Part shown: positions 36,192 through 44,636 of the stretch, piece by piece
Numbering within the stretch: position 1 is the stretch's first letter
Layout: each line of letters begins with the position of its first letter
NCBI GenBank assembly: GCA_002707155.1
Contig: PAME01000019.1
Location: 62,001-126,000 of the forward strand
DNA length: 64,000 nucleotides
Origin: Crocinitomicaceae bacterium
GTDB lineage: Bacteria > Bacteroidota > Bacteroidia > Flavobacteriales_G > Salibacteraceae
Reading direction: 5' to 3'
Translations under genes and position numbers: made by a program
The notes under the pieces: generated by a model
The model's database searches: none
The model's input: the letters and a program-made list of their open reading frames with translations, nothing else
Told to the model about the DNA's origin: nothing

Positions 36192-36812
36192 CTACACGTT
36201 CTTTAACCAACCAGCAATGCTGTTTCTTTCTCGGGTATTGGAGGCATGCACTTCATGTTCCATGTCGCTGCTTCTAAAAAAAATCATTCTGCCTCCAAGA
36301 GGAGCAATATCTTCTTGAGATTTTCCAACAGGATATAAAGAAAGTATGCCACCGTGAGCTTCTAACCAGCTTACATTAAGGTAGAGAATAATCGAAAAAT
36401 CGCGTCCTTTTTCTTGTTTGAATTGATCGTGATGCCTTTTGTAAAAACGAAACTTTTCATAACTGGCATAATGACTTTCAACGCTTTTGATAGAAGTAAA
36501 GCAAGTCGTATTCAAGTGTTTAATAAATCGATTGATTTTTTTCAAGTAAATCATTTCAAATGGATCGGTACTTTCACCGGCAATCCAATTGATTTTATCG
36601 CCTCGTACTGCTTGGTCTATTAAGAAATTATCTTGGTTTCCAATCCCCGATTCTTTCAGTTTCCCTGCAGCATTTAAGCGTTGAATGTTATTGCTCAGCC
36701 CCTTAATAGTATCCGGCGTTATAAAATTATTGCAGCAACCATAATCGCGGTCTATCAGCCCTTGAATTAGTTCTTCAAATTGTTCGCTATCATTTTGTTC
36801 TTGGTCTTCCAT
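36192..36812 (-). CDS. 2-oxoglutarate/Fe(II)-dependent oxygenase (prolyl-4-hydroxylase type)
   Basis: The 206-residue protein (ATG 36812; a TTG three codons earlier is less likely) carries the iron facial triad of the P4H-like 2OG-Fe(II) family: HHD in YKRHHDQF and the distal His in SDMEHEVHAS, with the 2OG-binding Arg in RNSIAGW. The core also has FSIILYLNVSWLEAHGG, the usual strand before the loop. Two cysteines (YGCCNNF) lie near the N-terminus. It hydroxylates a protein or small-molecule side chain; the substrate cannot be deduced. It converges on the upstream operon across the palindromic region. Confidence 0.85.
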   Translation of the reverse strand: MEDQEQNDSEQFEELIQGLIDRDYGCCNNFITPDTIKGLSNNIQRLNAAGKLKESGIGNQDNFLIDQAVRGDKINWIAGESTDPFEMIYLKKINRFIKHLNTTCFTSIKSVESHYASYEKFRFYKRHHDQFKQEKGRDFSIILYLNVSWLEAHGGILSLYPVGKSQEDIAPLGGRMIFFRSSDMEHEVHASNTRERNSIAGWLKNV

Positions 36813-37054
36813 CCTTGGCAAGGTAGGCTGTTTTGGGGCAGGAATTCCCGTCTGAAATGCGCATTTACAGAACGCTAATTAAAGTGGAAAAGATTGTTGC
36901 GGTTTCAGTAAAAAGAACACGCTAACTTACCCAACCTTATGCCGTATTAAAGGGTTTATATAAATCATGGAACACCCACGTTTTTGCTTGCATAATAAGC
37001 ATCGGGCAAGCGTGTTTGTTATTGGAATCCTGTTTAACCATTAAGCGAATAAAA

Positions 37055-38452
37055 ATGAAAAATAATTTTACACTTTTGATCCTCTTTATGTGCGCTTTCA
37101 GCATTTCTGCGCAAACCACCTTTACCTTAGATTCTACAGAGCTAACTTCAAGAGTAGTAAAAGATTCAATAGACATTCCTTGGGAAATAGTTTGGGGGCC
37201 AGATGACCACATTTGGATGACGGAGCGTTTTGGTAGAGTGAGCAGGGTAAATCCGAAAACTGGAAACCAACAAGTGTTGTTGGATCTATCAGGAGAAGTA
37301 TATGAACGCTCAGAAACTGGAATGCTAGGAATGGCTTTACACCCTGACTTTGATAACAGTCCGCACGTTTTTATAGCGTACACTTACCTATCTGGCAATA
37401 GTATTAGAGAACGATTGGTGCGTTTTAACTATGATGGAAGTCAATTGATTGCTGCGGATACTCTGATAGAAAACATTATTGGAAACAATACCCATGTTGG
37501 CGCTCGAGTAATAATTTTACCAGATAATACACTGCTTATGAGTACTGGAGACGCTCAGAATCGTTCACTTCCGCAGAACAAATCATCAGTGGTTGGAAAA
37601 ATTCTTCGTTTAAACTTAGACGGCTCAATTCCAACTGACAACCCTAACCCAAACAGCTACGTATGGTCGTTTGGGCATAGAAATGCACAGGGTTTATGGC
37701 GCGCTCCAAATGGGAAAATCTACAGTTCTGAGCATGGACCAACAACAGACGACGAATTAAATATAGTGACTGCAGGTGGAAATTTCGGTTGGCCAGATGT
37801 AGAAGGCTTTTGTGACTCGCCGCCAGAAAATGTGTTTTGTTCAGCCAATAATGTGGTTGAGCCATTAGCAGCTTGGACGCCCACAATTGCTCCCTCTGAT
37901 ATAATTTGGTACAGTCACCCTGCAATTCCTGAATTAACAGACAAATTGCTTATGACTGTCCTTAAGGATAAAAGTTTAATTGCTTTTGAGTTCAATGCTG
38001 CTGGGGATGTTTTGCTCAATCAAACGAAATACCTCAAAGGCGATGGCGATAGGTTGAGGGATGTTTGTGTATCACCAGATGGAAAAATTTATTTGGCAAC
38101 CAACGGTGCTTCTTGGTCGAATTCGAGACCATTTAGCCATTCAATAATAGAATTAAGTAATACCGCTTATTACTCAAACGATACTAATACTAGCTCCATT
38201 ACTGTGAATTCAACTTTAGACGGAATTAGAGTTGGGCCTAACCCCGTTGTTTCTGGTGAGGCACTAAATCTTTTTATACCACGTAAGGAAATAGGCCAAT
38301 TTACTATGACTGATGTTGTTGGACGCACTGTTTTATCTGCGACGGTAGAAGGCAATACAGGCATGAGCACAGAAGGTTTGAATGGAGTATACTTTTGGAA
38401 ACTAAGTTTAGAAAATGGAGTTGCAAAAGAAGGAAAACTGGTTATTCACTAA
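37055..38452 (+). CDS. Secreted PQQ-dependent sugar dehydrogenase-like protein with T9SS tail
   Basis: From ATG 37055 the protein has 465 residues and a signal peptide (ending FSISAQ); an earlier ATG (37016) would put 13 polar residues before it. Residues about 25-375 are the six-bladed soluble glucose/sorbosone dehydrogenase propeller: IPWEIVWGPDDHIWMTERFG, GMLGMALHPDF, NTHVGARVIILPDN, MSTGDAQNRSLPQ, FGHRNAQGLW and SSEHGPTTDDELNIV. The HG and R residues known to contact PQQ and calcium are present. The C-terminal region (GIRVGPNPVVSGEALN onward) is a T9SS sorting domain. It probably oxidises extracellular sugars if PQQ is available; no pqq genes are in the window. Confidence 0.9.
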   Translation: MKNNFTLLILFMCAFSISAQTTFTLDSTELTSRVVKDSIDIPWEIVWGPDDHIWMTERFGRVSRVNPKTGNQQVLLDLSGEVYERSETGMLGMALHPDFDNSPHVFIAYTYLSGNSIRERLVRFNYDGSQLIAADTLIENIIGNNTHVGARVIILPDNTLLMSTGDAQNRSLPQNKSSVVGKILRLNLDGSIPTDNPNPNSYVWSFGHRNAQGLWRAPNGKIYSSEHGPTTDDELNIVTAGGNFGWPDVEGFCDSPPENVFCSANNVVEPLAAWTPTIAPSDIIWYSHPAIPELTDKLLMTVLKDKSLIAFEFNAAGDVLLNQTKYLKGDGDRLRDVCVSPDGKIYLATNGASWSNSRPFSHSIIELSNTAYYSNDTNTSSITVNSTLDGIRVGPNPVVSGEALNLFIPRKEIGQFTMTDVVGRTVLSATVEGNTGMSTEGLNGVYFWKLSLENGVAKEGKLVIH

Positions 38453-38549
38453 TCTCTAGGTTTTAAATTCAGTACATCGTATCGTATCTTGAATTAGTTG
38501 CTGTGCCCGAAAAGATTGCTTAAATTGGTGTTTCATAAGGAGCTGAATT

Positions 38550-39935
38550 ATGACACTAATTTCCGAAACAAATGAAGAGCGGATAAAAACTCTTTTTAGC
38601 GATCAAAAAGATTTTTTTCGTACTAGTAAATCACAAGGCATTGATTTTAGAATCAGTCAATTAAAGCTTCTGAAAAAAGCGGTACTCACTCATCAATCAA
38701 GCATTGAAGAAGTTTTGTGGAGTGATCTGCACAAGTCACCCGAAGAGGCTTTCTTGACTGAAATTAATATTGTATTAAGTGAAATTGAAAACCATCTAAA
38801 GCATCTTAAAAAGTGGGCTAAACCAAAAAGAGTTTCTACCCCATTAATTCTGTTTCCTTCAGCAAGTAAAGTGCTATATGAACCTTTAGGTGTTTCATTA
38901 ATTATAGCACCGTGGAATTACCCCTTTCAGCTCTTAATCAACCCTTTAATTGGCTCTATTTCTTCGGGATGTTGTAGTATTTTAAAGCCTTCACCAGCTG
39001 CACCCGCCGTTGCCTTGGCAGTTGAAGAAATGATTAAAGCGTTTTTTGAACCCGACTACTTAACAGTAGTTCAAGGCGGTAAAGAAACCAATAACTTCTT
39101 GCTAGCACAGCCTTTCGATGTAATCTTTTTTACCGGTAGCTCTCGAGTGGGCAAAATTGTAATGCAAGCCGCATCGGCGCATCTATCTCGCGTAATTCTG
39201 GAGTTGGGGGGCAAGAGTCCTTGTGTGGTTGATACTGGCGCAAATATTAAAGTGGCGGCTAAAAGAATCGCCTGGGGAAAACTTATTAATGCTGGACAAA
39301 CCTGTATTGCCCCCGATTATTTGCTGGTACAAGAGAGCATTAAAGAGGAACTGCTAAATGAAATTGAATCCGTCATTAAAGAAATGTATGGAACAGAAAT
39401 AGAAGAAAGTAGGTTTTATCCGCGGATAATAGATAACGCAGCTTTTGATCGGCTATTGGAATTGCTAAAAGCAGGAAGCATTCGATTTGGTGGAAAATTT
39501 AACCGTAAAGATCGTTTTATTGAGCCCACCATTATTGAAGATATAAAGTCCAATGACCCCATAATGCAGCAAGAAATTTTTGGCCCTATTTTACCTGTTA
39601 TTACTTACGATGCTATTGAGGAAGCCTACGCTTACATTAATGAAAATGACAAACCATTAGCACTTTATTATTTCGGTAATAAAAGCAAAGGCAAAGAAGT
39701 GCTTTCAAAAACGACTTCAGGCGGAGCATGCATTAACGATACCATTATGCACATTGCCAATCACAATTTACCATTTGGTGGAGTGGGGAATAGTGGTACT
39801 GGAAAATACCATGGTAAAGAAAGTTTTTTGGCTTTTAGTAATTCTAAGGCGGTCGTAATAACGCCTACTTGGATTGACCTTCCTTTGAAGTATGCTCCTT
39901 TCAAATTTTTTAAACTACTCAAACGTATTATTTAA
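38550..39935 (+). CDS. Aldehyde dehydrogenase, ALDH3-type
   Basis: The 461-residue cytosolic ALDH belongs to the fatty-aldehyde/class 3 group: it starts the core with IIAPWNYPFQLLINPLIGSI, then CCSILKPSPAAP, VIFFTGSSRVG, general base in LELGGKSPCVVD and nucleophile in NAGQTCIAPDYLLV, with QEIFGPILPVI and LPFGGVGNSGTGKYHG. The C-terminus carries a hydrophobic-basic tail (LPLKYAPFKFFKLLKRII) as in membrane-associated ALDH3 members. Class 3 ALDHs detoxify medium- and long-chain aldehydes. It is monocistronic; GGAG-like aaggagct lies a few bases before the ATG, one of the few Shine-Dalgarno-like sites here. Confidence 0.92.
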   Translation: MTLISETNEERIKTLFSDQKDFFRTSKSQGIDFRISQLKLLKKAVLTHQSSIEEVLWSDLHKSPEEAFLTEINIVLSEIENHLKHLKKWAKPKRVSTPLILFPSASKVLYEPLGVSLIIAPWNYPFQLLINPLIGSISSGCCSILKPSPAAPAVALAVEEMIKAFFEPDYLTVVQGGKETNNFLLAQPFDVIFFTGSSRVGKIVMQAASAHLSRVILELGGKSPCVVDTGANIKVAAKRIAWGKLINAGQTCIAPDYLLVQESIKEELLNEIESVIKEMYGTEIEESRFYPRIIDNAAFDRLLELLKAGSIRFGGKFNRKDRFIEPTIIEDIKSNDPIMQQEIFGPILPVITYDAIEEAYAYINENDKPLALYYFGNKSKGKEVLSKTTSGGACINDTIMHIANHNLPFGGVGNSGTGKYHGKESFLAFSNSKAVVITPTWIDLPLKYAPFKFFKLLKRII

Positions 39936-40041
39936 GCAACTGTTAAATTCAAAAGCAGTAAAGAATAAAGAGCACTAATTCCAGGCTTTAACTTCGCCCA
40001 TGCTTATGTTTAAAAACAGTAGCTTATGTTGAGTTGGAAGT

Positions 40042-40065
40042 AGCACTCCACTTTCAGTGCTTTTT
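40042..40065 (+). terminator. Putative terminator after ALDH3-type gene
   Basis: Stem AGCACT (40042-40047)/AGTGCT (40056-40061), eight-base loop, five Ts. It lies about 105 bases after the ALDH stop and just before the end of the converging gene. Confidence 0.5.
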
Positions 40066-40694
40066 CATGAATCCCAGGTGGCTTTAACGCCGCCTATTGG
40101 AATAACACTTGCCCATATTTTAAACGCATAAGGAAGTCCTGATTCATCTAAAAGCCACAAATAGGAATCGCCGGGTGTATTGCCACCAGAGGTATAAGTT
40201 ACCAAAAGTGCTTTTTCGCCATTTTCGAGCAAAACAATGCGGCGCTCAGTTCCGGGATCAAATATTTTTAGTGGAGCAACGAGCCAAAAGGAGTCGTTAT
40301 TGAAATAACCAACAGCCGTTTCTATGATTTCCAGTCGTGCATCGCCTTCAACTGGAGCCTTGTTAACCCAAACCATACTTGAGTCGGGATGTTGAATATT
40401 TAAAAGAACCTTATTATCACCCCATTCAACGCTTACTAATTGTTGCTGCTTATCCCATTTGTAATGATGTCTACCCACAAAGGTCCATTCAAGATAGTTT
40501 GTATTTTCATAAGCAACGGCCCCTAATGCAGTCAACATTTTTTCAGCCAATTGCTCTGCCTCTTTAGATGGTATTCCCTCAGGCAATTGTTCATTATAAA
40601 CAAAGAAAAGACAAGTTAAAACGGCAATTACAACTACGATAAAGCCGAGCAGTATCTTAGCAATTTTCTTAAAATATGGAATTATTTTTTTCAT
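40065..40694 (-). CDS. Membrane-anchored protein of unknown function
   Basis: A 209-residue protein with a basic N-terminus and one hydrophobic anchor (about residues 13-31), then a periplasmic domain rich in Trp and beta strands (YLEWTFVGRHHYKWDK, VSVEWGDNKVLL, SMVWVNK, DSFWLVAPLKIFD, SYLWLLDESGLPYAFKIW). The alternation of strands resembles lipoprotein-sorting (LolA-like) half-barrels found in several Bacteroidota families, but the match is only by eye. Neighbours give no functional hint. The start is ATG; 40695-40918 upstream is AT-rich and shows no other feature. Confidence 0.7.
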   Translation of the reverse strand: MKKIIPYFKKIAKILLGFIVVVIAVLTCLFFVYNEQLPEGIPSKEAEQLAEKMLTALGAVAYENTNYLEWTFVGRHHYKWDKQQQLVSVEWGDNKVLLNIQHPDSSMVWVNKAPVEGDARLEIIETAVGYFNNDSFWLVAPLKIFDPGTERRIVLLENGEKALLVTYTSGGNTPGDSYLWLLDESGLPYAFKIWASVIPIGGVKATWDS

Positions 40695-40918
40695 GTTTTT
40701 CTAGGATAGAATTTTATGTTGGAGTATCCTCAAGGCTAATATAGAGTAAATAGCTTACTGTGTTTTGGTGCTTTTAATTGTTTGATTATAAAGCCTAGTT
40801 TACAGACATACGCTTACTAGAAAGGTTTATGTATTTTATACTGGTATTTTTTTCGAAAAATTAAAGCTAGCGTGCAGATTTGAGTCGTAAATCTATTTAT
40901 TTTTTAAAAAAAAATTAT

Positions 40919-41221
40919 ATGAAGATACAGTTTAATACAGACAACAACATTGAGGGAAACGAAAGACTAGAAAGCTATTTTCTAACCATAATAGAAGATC
41001 AATTATCGAGATATAGCAGTCACATTACGCGCATTGAAGTGCATCTTTCAGAAGCTAGCTCGAAGCAAGGTTCAGAAAATAACATGCACTGTGTATTAGA
41101 AGCTCGATTAAAAAATTTGCAGCCAATTGCCATAAAGAGCGCCGAAAATACTGTGGAGCGTGCAGTAAGTAGCGCACTGAATAAGTTAAAAACGACTCTT
41201 GATAGGCAGTTGAAAAAGTAA
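40919..41221 (+). CDS. HPF/RaiA-family ribosome-associated factor
   Basis: The 100-residue protein from ATG 40919 matches the short ribosome-hibernation factor family: MKIQFNTDNNIEGNERLESY, HITRIEVHLSEASS, MHCVLEARLKNLQPIAIKS and the last helix VERAVSSALNKLKTTLDRQL. The alternative start, a TTG at 40880, adds 13 residues with no family counterpart and overlaps a poly-A leader, so it is rejected. Relatives bind the 30S decoding centre in stationary phase and block translation. Family assignment rests on pattern and size; it lacks the basic residues of the strongest binders, so function is inferred. Confidence 0.75.
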   Translation: MKIQFNTDNNIEGNERLESYFLTIIEDQLSRYSSHITRIEVHLSEASSKQGSENNMHCVLEARLKNLQPIAIKSAENTVERAVSSALNKLKTTLDRQLKK

Positions 41222-41450
41222 AAGCGTTGCAGTGAAGTTGATATTAAATGAAAAATGCACAAACATCAATTAATCGCTAAAAATATCGTCAGCTTAATAA
41301 GTTGCTAAAATAATCTCCAACAAATCAGAAGGTTAACGGGATAATAAGTGCATACATAGAAGCAGCTGACTGAGAACAGTTAAAAGCTGTTTCTTTTGTT
41401 TTTTTCGGTGATTGTATGATACTTGAAAATGCGCTTGCTCGCATACGCAA

Positions 41451-42317
41451 CTAATAATTCGGACCGACTATTTTCCCAAATCGTTTGGGAAGTTTATCTT
41501 CAAAATACATATTTTTTTGAGTAAAGGGATGCTTGAAGCTTAAGGAATAAGCATGCAAGTAGAGTCCTTTACCATTAAGTATCAATTCTTCTATTCCATA
41601 ATCTTTATCTCCTAGAATTGGATTGCCGATACTGGCTAAATGTTTGCGCAATTGGTGCCTTCTGCCAGTTTTGGGGTCCAGTTTTACCAAATTGAGTTTA
41701 TCGAATCTTTTTGAAGCAACAGATGCTATTAATTGAAAGTTGGTATGGGCTTGTTTACCATCGATATTAGTTGTGATAGTTCCAGCCTTCTGCATTTCAC
41801 CAATCGTAATTGCATAATAGATTTTTCTAACCTTTTTATCTTCGAACAATTGAGCTAAAGCTCGAATGCCACTACTCGTTTTTCCAATCAACAGTATCCC
41901 CGTGGTGGCAAAGTCTAGACGGTGAGCGGGTTGCGGTTTTGTAGCATCAGTCATTTTACTGGGTTGAAGGTTTTGCACCAAAGCATGAGCAACAGTTTTA
42001 AATGTATTTCCGCTCACAACAATTCCTGCAGGTTTATGAATTACAGCTAAATAATCATCTTCAAACAAAACGTTGAGTGGATAGATGAGTTTTTTACTTG
42101 AGCTAATTGGAGCCGGAATGGATAAACGAATGCGTTCGCCGCCGTTTATAAAAGTAGCCGTTGAAGCAATAACGTCATTTGCAGTAACGTACTTTTTCTT
42201 GAGTGCTTTTTTAAGCGCAGACTTTGTTAGAGCTCCTGTAAAAATTCCAACGCCGTATTCTTGTAATCGAATAGGAGTGGGAATGTTGGGTACGATATGG
42301 GTTTCAGTGGAAACGAT
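41451..42317 (-). CDS. RluA-family pseudouridine synthase with S4 domain; no canonical start codon
   Basis: The catalytic domain contains FEDDYLAVIHKPAGIVVSG, the catalytic Asp in AHRLDFATTGILL and the KTGRRHQLRKHLASIGNPI tail, so it isomerises specific uridines in rRNA or tRNA. A TTG at 42068 would start just before FEDDY and omit the N-terminus. The same frame is open a further 83 codons back to 42317 and encodes an S4-like RNA-binding region (IRLQEYGVGIFTG, SALKKALKKKYVTANDVIAS, FINGGERIRLSIP) as in full-length relatives. That extension has no ATG, GTG or TTG; the first codon after the TAA is ATC. An ATC start, a lost start or a sequence error are the options. It follows the 102-residue gene by four bases. 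Confidence 0.8.
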   Translation of the reverse strand: MVSTETHIVPNIPTPIRLQEYGVGIFTGALTKSALKKALKKKYVTANDVIASTATFINGGERIRLSIPAPISSSKKLIYPLNVLFEDDYLAVIHKPAGIVVSGNTFKTVAHALVQNLQPSKMTDATKPQPAHRLDFATTGILLIGKTSSGIRALAQLFEDKKVRKIYYAITIGEMQKAGTITTNIDGKQAHTNFQLIASVASKRFDKLNLVKLDPKTGRRHQLRKHLASIGNPILGDKDYGIEELILNGKGLYLHAYSLSFKHPFTQKNMYFEDKLPKRFGKIVGPNY

Positions 42318-42321
42318 TTAG

Positions 42322-42630
42322 TTACTCAAAATAGAAAAACTCATCTTCCAATTCGCCACTAGCGTTGTATACACTTTTATATTCGGCAATAGGCGCTTCT
42401 TTGTAGCCAACTTGAAGAGCAACTTCAATAATGGGTGTGTCCGAATCATTTAAATAGGCCATTGAAACCTTTGTATTTTCAATGATTAGATCTTCTCGAA
42501 CACAAGCTTTTGGAAATTCAGAGCGAATTTGATTTTGATCTTCTTCAAAGGCATCATCCAAAAGTCCCTTTAAGCTTTGTTTGTTTTCGTTTAGGTAAAG
42601 TTCGCGTTTTTCTTGAGAAAAATTATCCAT
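42322..42630 (-). CDS. Conserved-looking small protein of unknown function
   Basis: A 102-residue soluble, acidic protein with no signal peptide. It begins with a charged helix (MDNFSQEKRELYLNENKQSL) and continues with beta-rich sequence (SMAYLNDSDTPIIEVALQVG, IAEYKSVYNASGELEDEFFY). I recognise no family. The ATG is at 42630 and the stop is four bases from the reading frame of the pseudouridine synthase, so the two are probably one transcript and the synthase may depend on translation of this gene. Confidence 0.7.
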   Translation of the reverse strand: MDNFSQEKRELYLNENKQSLKGLLDDAFEEDQNQIRSEFPKACVREDLIIENTKVSMAYLNDSDTPIIEVALQVGYKEAPIAEYKSVYNASGELEDEFFYFE

Positions 42631-42726
42631 TTGTGTAAGCTCTTATTAGTTGTAGTGCGAAGTTAAACTTCTTGTGCTTTACTTTTCCATTAGCTGACTG
42701 TATTTGCTTATCAGAGAAACAAAGCT

Positions 42727-44523
42727 TTATTCCAGCGCTTCTTGCTCTTCAGTCAACTGCTTTCGATACAACTCAGCATAAGCAGAACTTTCGTTTTTAA
42801 GCAAGGATTCATGTGTACCTTGTTCTAGAACTTTGCCGTCGTCCAGCACAAATATTTGATCGCAGTGTGCTACTGAGCTCACTCGGTGAGAGATGATCAA
42901 TGTGGTTTTGTCTTTCATTACCGAAGTCAGGTTGTTTATGATACCTTTTTCAGTTTCGGTATCAACTGCAGATAAGCAATCGTCAAAAATTAAAATATGA
43001 GGTTTACCTACAATTGCCCTTGCAATTGATATGCGCTGCTTTTGCCCACCCGAAATCGTAATTCCACGTTCGCCCAGTTTGGTTTCAAAACCTTTTGGAA
43101 AACCTTTAATATTATCGTAATTCTCCGCATTTTTGGCAGCCTGTTCAATTTCTTCTCGGCTTATGTCCAGCTGAGTACCAAAGGCAATGTTTTCTGCAAT
43201 AGTTTCAGAAAACAAAAACACATCTTGTGGAACGTATCCTACTGATTTTCGAAGAATGTCTAAGTTCAGAGTTTTAATGTCTTTTCCGTCTATCAAAATA
43301 GAGCCATTATCGGGATCGTATAGGCGACTCACCAAGCTCGCTAAAGAAGATTTTCCAGCACCTGTTCTTCCCAAAATAGCAACCGATTCTCCAGCATTGA
43401 TTTTTAAGCTGATGTTTTGTAATGCTTTTATGCCTGAATCGGGGTAAGTGAAAGACACATTTTTAAATTCAATGTTTCCATTTATTTCCATTTGCTCCTT
43501 GCTAGGATTTACAATTGAAGCCTTGGTTTCCATAAACTCATTGATGCGTTCTTGAGAAGCGGCTGCGCGCTGCACCAAAGAAGTTACCCAGCCCAAACTG
43601 GCTACCGGCCAAGTAAGCATATTTACATAAATCACAAATTCGGCAATGTTTCCCATGCTAATTTGCCCATCCATAGCCAATCGTCCACCAATAAAAATGG
43701 TCATTATAGTACTTACTCCTATTAGTAAAGTCATAAGTGGCATAAACACAGCGTTTACCTTCACCAAGTCTAGGTTTTTATTTTTGTAATCTTCCAATTC
43801 GTTTTTGAAATAAGCTTCTTTATCCAATTGCTGGTTGTAGGCTTTAATGACTCTAATGCCTGAAAATGCCTCTTGAACGTATGTATTTATTGCTGAAAGT
43901 TGTCGCTGAATGACCTCGCTCTTTTTATTGATAATATTACTCACATAGTAAATCCCAATGGACAGCAGTGGAAGCGGAGTGAGCACATAAACGGTCAACT
44001 CAACACTTACATTTAACATTGCGGTTATCACAAAAGTGAATAACACTACTAGGTTTATAGTGTACATAATTGCTGGCCCGAAGTACATGCGCACTTTACT
44101 TACATCATCACTAATGCGATTCATTAAGTCGCCCGTATTGTTTTTGCGATAAAACGCCAGTTCTAAATTCTGATACTGCTCAAAAATGGCGTTTTTCATA
44201 TCGTATTCAATCAACCTTGACATTACGATAATCGTCATTCGAGTAGTAAAAAGAAAGAAACCTTTTAGTATTGCGAACCCTAATACTAGCGCTGCAAAAA
44301 TCAATAGTTGTTCAGTTAGCTCGCTGTAAATCAGCTTACTTTCAACACCTTCTCCTGCCAGTTTATAGTTTTTAGTAGCCTCTAAAACGGTGTCTAAGGC
44401 CTTGCGAATAACCTGTGCTGGGTAAATAGCAAATAGGTTGGAAATGGACACGAATAGAATACCAAGAAACAAACGCCAGCGGTACTTCCAGAAGTATTTG
44501 TTAATTGTATAAAGAGCCCTCAT
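42727..44523 (-). CDS. ABC exporter, MsbA-like half transporter
   Basis: The 598-residue protein has a six-helix type 1 exporter membrane domain (about residues 20-310), then an ABC domain with Walker A GRTGAGKSSLASLVSRLYD, Q-loop GYVPQDVFLFSETIAENIAF, signature ISGGQKQRISIARAI, Walker B ILIFDDCLSAVDTETE and H-loop LIISHRVSSV. The Walker B is followed by Asp where the catalytic Glu normally sits (DDCLSAVD, not DEATSALD), a feature seen in the degenerate half of heterodimeric exporters; no partner gene is adjacent. The substrate is unknown (lipid or drug). It is transcribed divergently from leucine dehydrogenase, with a mirrored promoter element at 44589-44596. Confidence 0.9.
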   Translation of the reverse strand: MRALYTINKYFWKYRWRLFLGILFVSISNLFAIYPAQVIRKALDTVLEATKNYKLAGEGVESKLIYSELTEQLLIFAALVLGFAILKGFFLFTTRMTIIVMSRLIEYDMKNAIFEQYQNLELAFYRKNNTGDLMNRISDDVSKVRMYFGPAIMYTINLVVLFTFVITAMLNVSVELTVYVLTPLPLLSIGIYYVSNIINKKSEVIQRQLSAINTYVQEAFSGIRVIKAYNQQLDKEAYFKNELEDYKNKNLDLVKVNAVFMPLMTLLIGVSTIMTIFIGGRLAMDGQISMGNIAEFVIYVNMLTWPVASLGWVTSLVQRAAASQERINEFMETKASIVNPSKEQMEINGNIEFKNVSFTYPDSGIKALQNISLKINAGESVAILGRTGAGKSSLASLVSRLYDPDNGSILIDGKDIKTLNLDILRKSVGYVPQDVFLFSETIAENIAFGTQLDISREEIEQAAKNAENYDNIKGFPKGFETKLGERGITISGGQKQRISIARAIVGKPHILIFDDCLSAVDTETEKGIINNLTSVMKDKTTLIISHRVSSVAHCDQIFVLDDGKVLEQGTHESLLKNESSAYAELYRKQLTEEQEALE

Positions 44524-44560
44524 GTATGCTTAATATCACTTTTGTAGGTAAGGAATTTGA

Positions 44561-44597
44561 CTACATTTGCCGCGTCCAATTCAAGCGGCAAATGTAG
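44561..44597. promoter_or_regulatory. Perfect inverted repeat with mirrored divergent promoter elements
   Basis: CTACATTTGCCGC (44561-44573) and GCGGCAAATGTAG (44585-44597) are exact reverse complements around an 11-base spacer. Each arm contains TACATTTG, a perfect TAnnTTTG -7 element: the left one reads rightward to leucine dehydrogenase (leader about 60 bases), the right one leftward to the ABC exporter (leader about 60 bases). A TTG at 44542-44544 sits 17 bases before the left element as a possible -33. The symmetry also suits a dimeric regulator. Confidence 0.65.
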
Positions 44598-44636
44598 GCA
44601 GAGAAAGAATCCTAGTTAAGTTAAAAGTTATTAGAA

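Noticed and set aside
42085..42321. 78-codon plus-strand frame over the start region of the pseudouridine synthase
   Set aside because: It lies opposite the S4-like extension of that gene and has no family features; the minus frame explains the region better.
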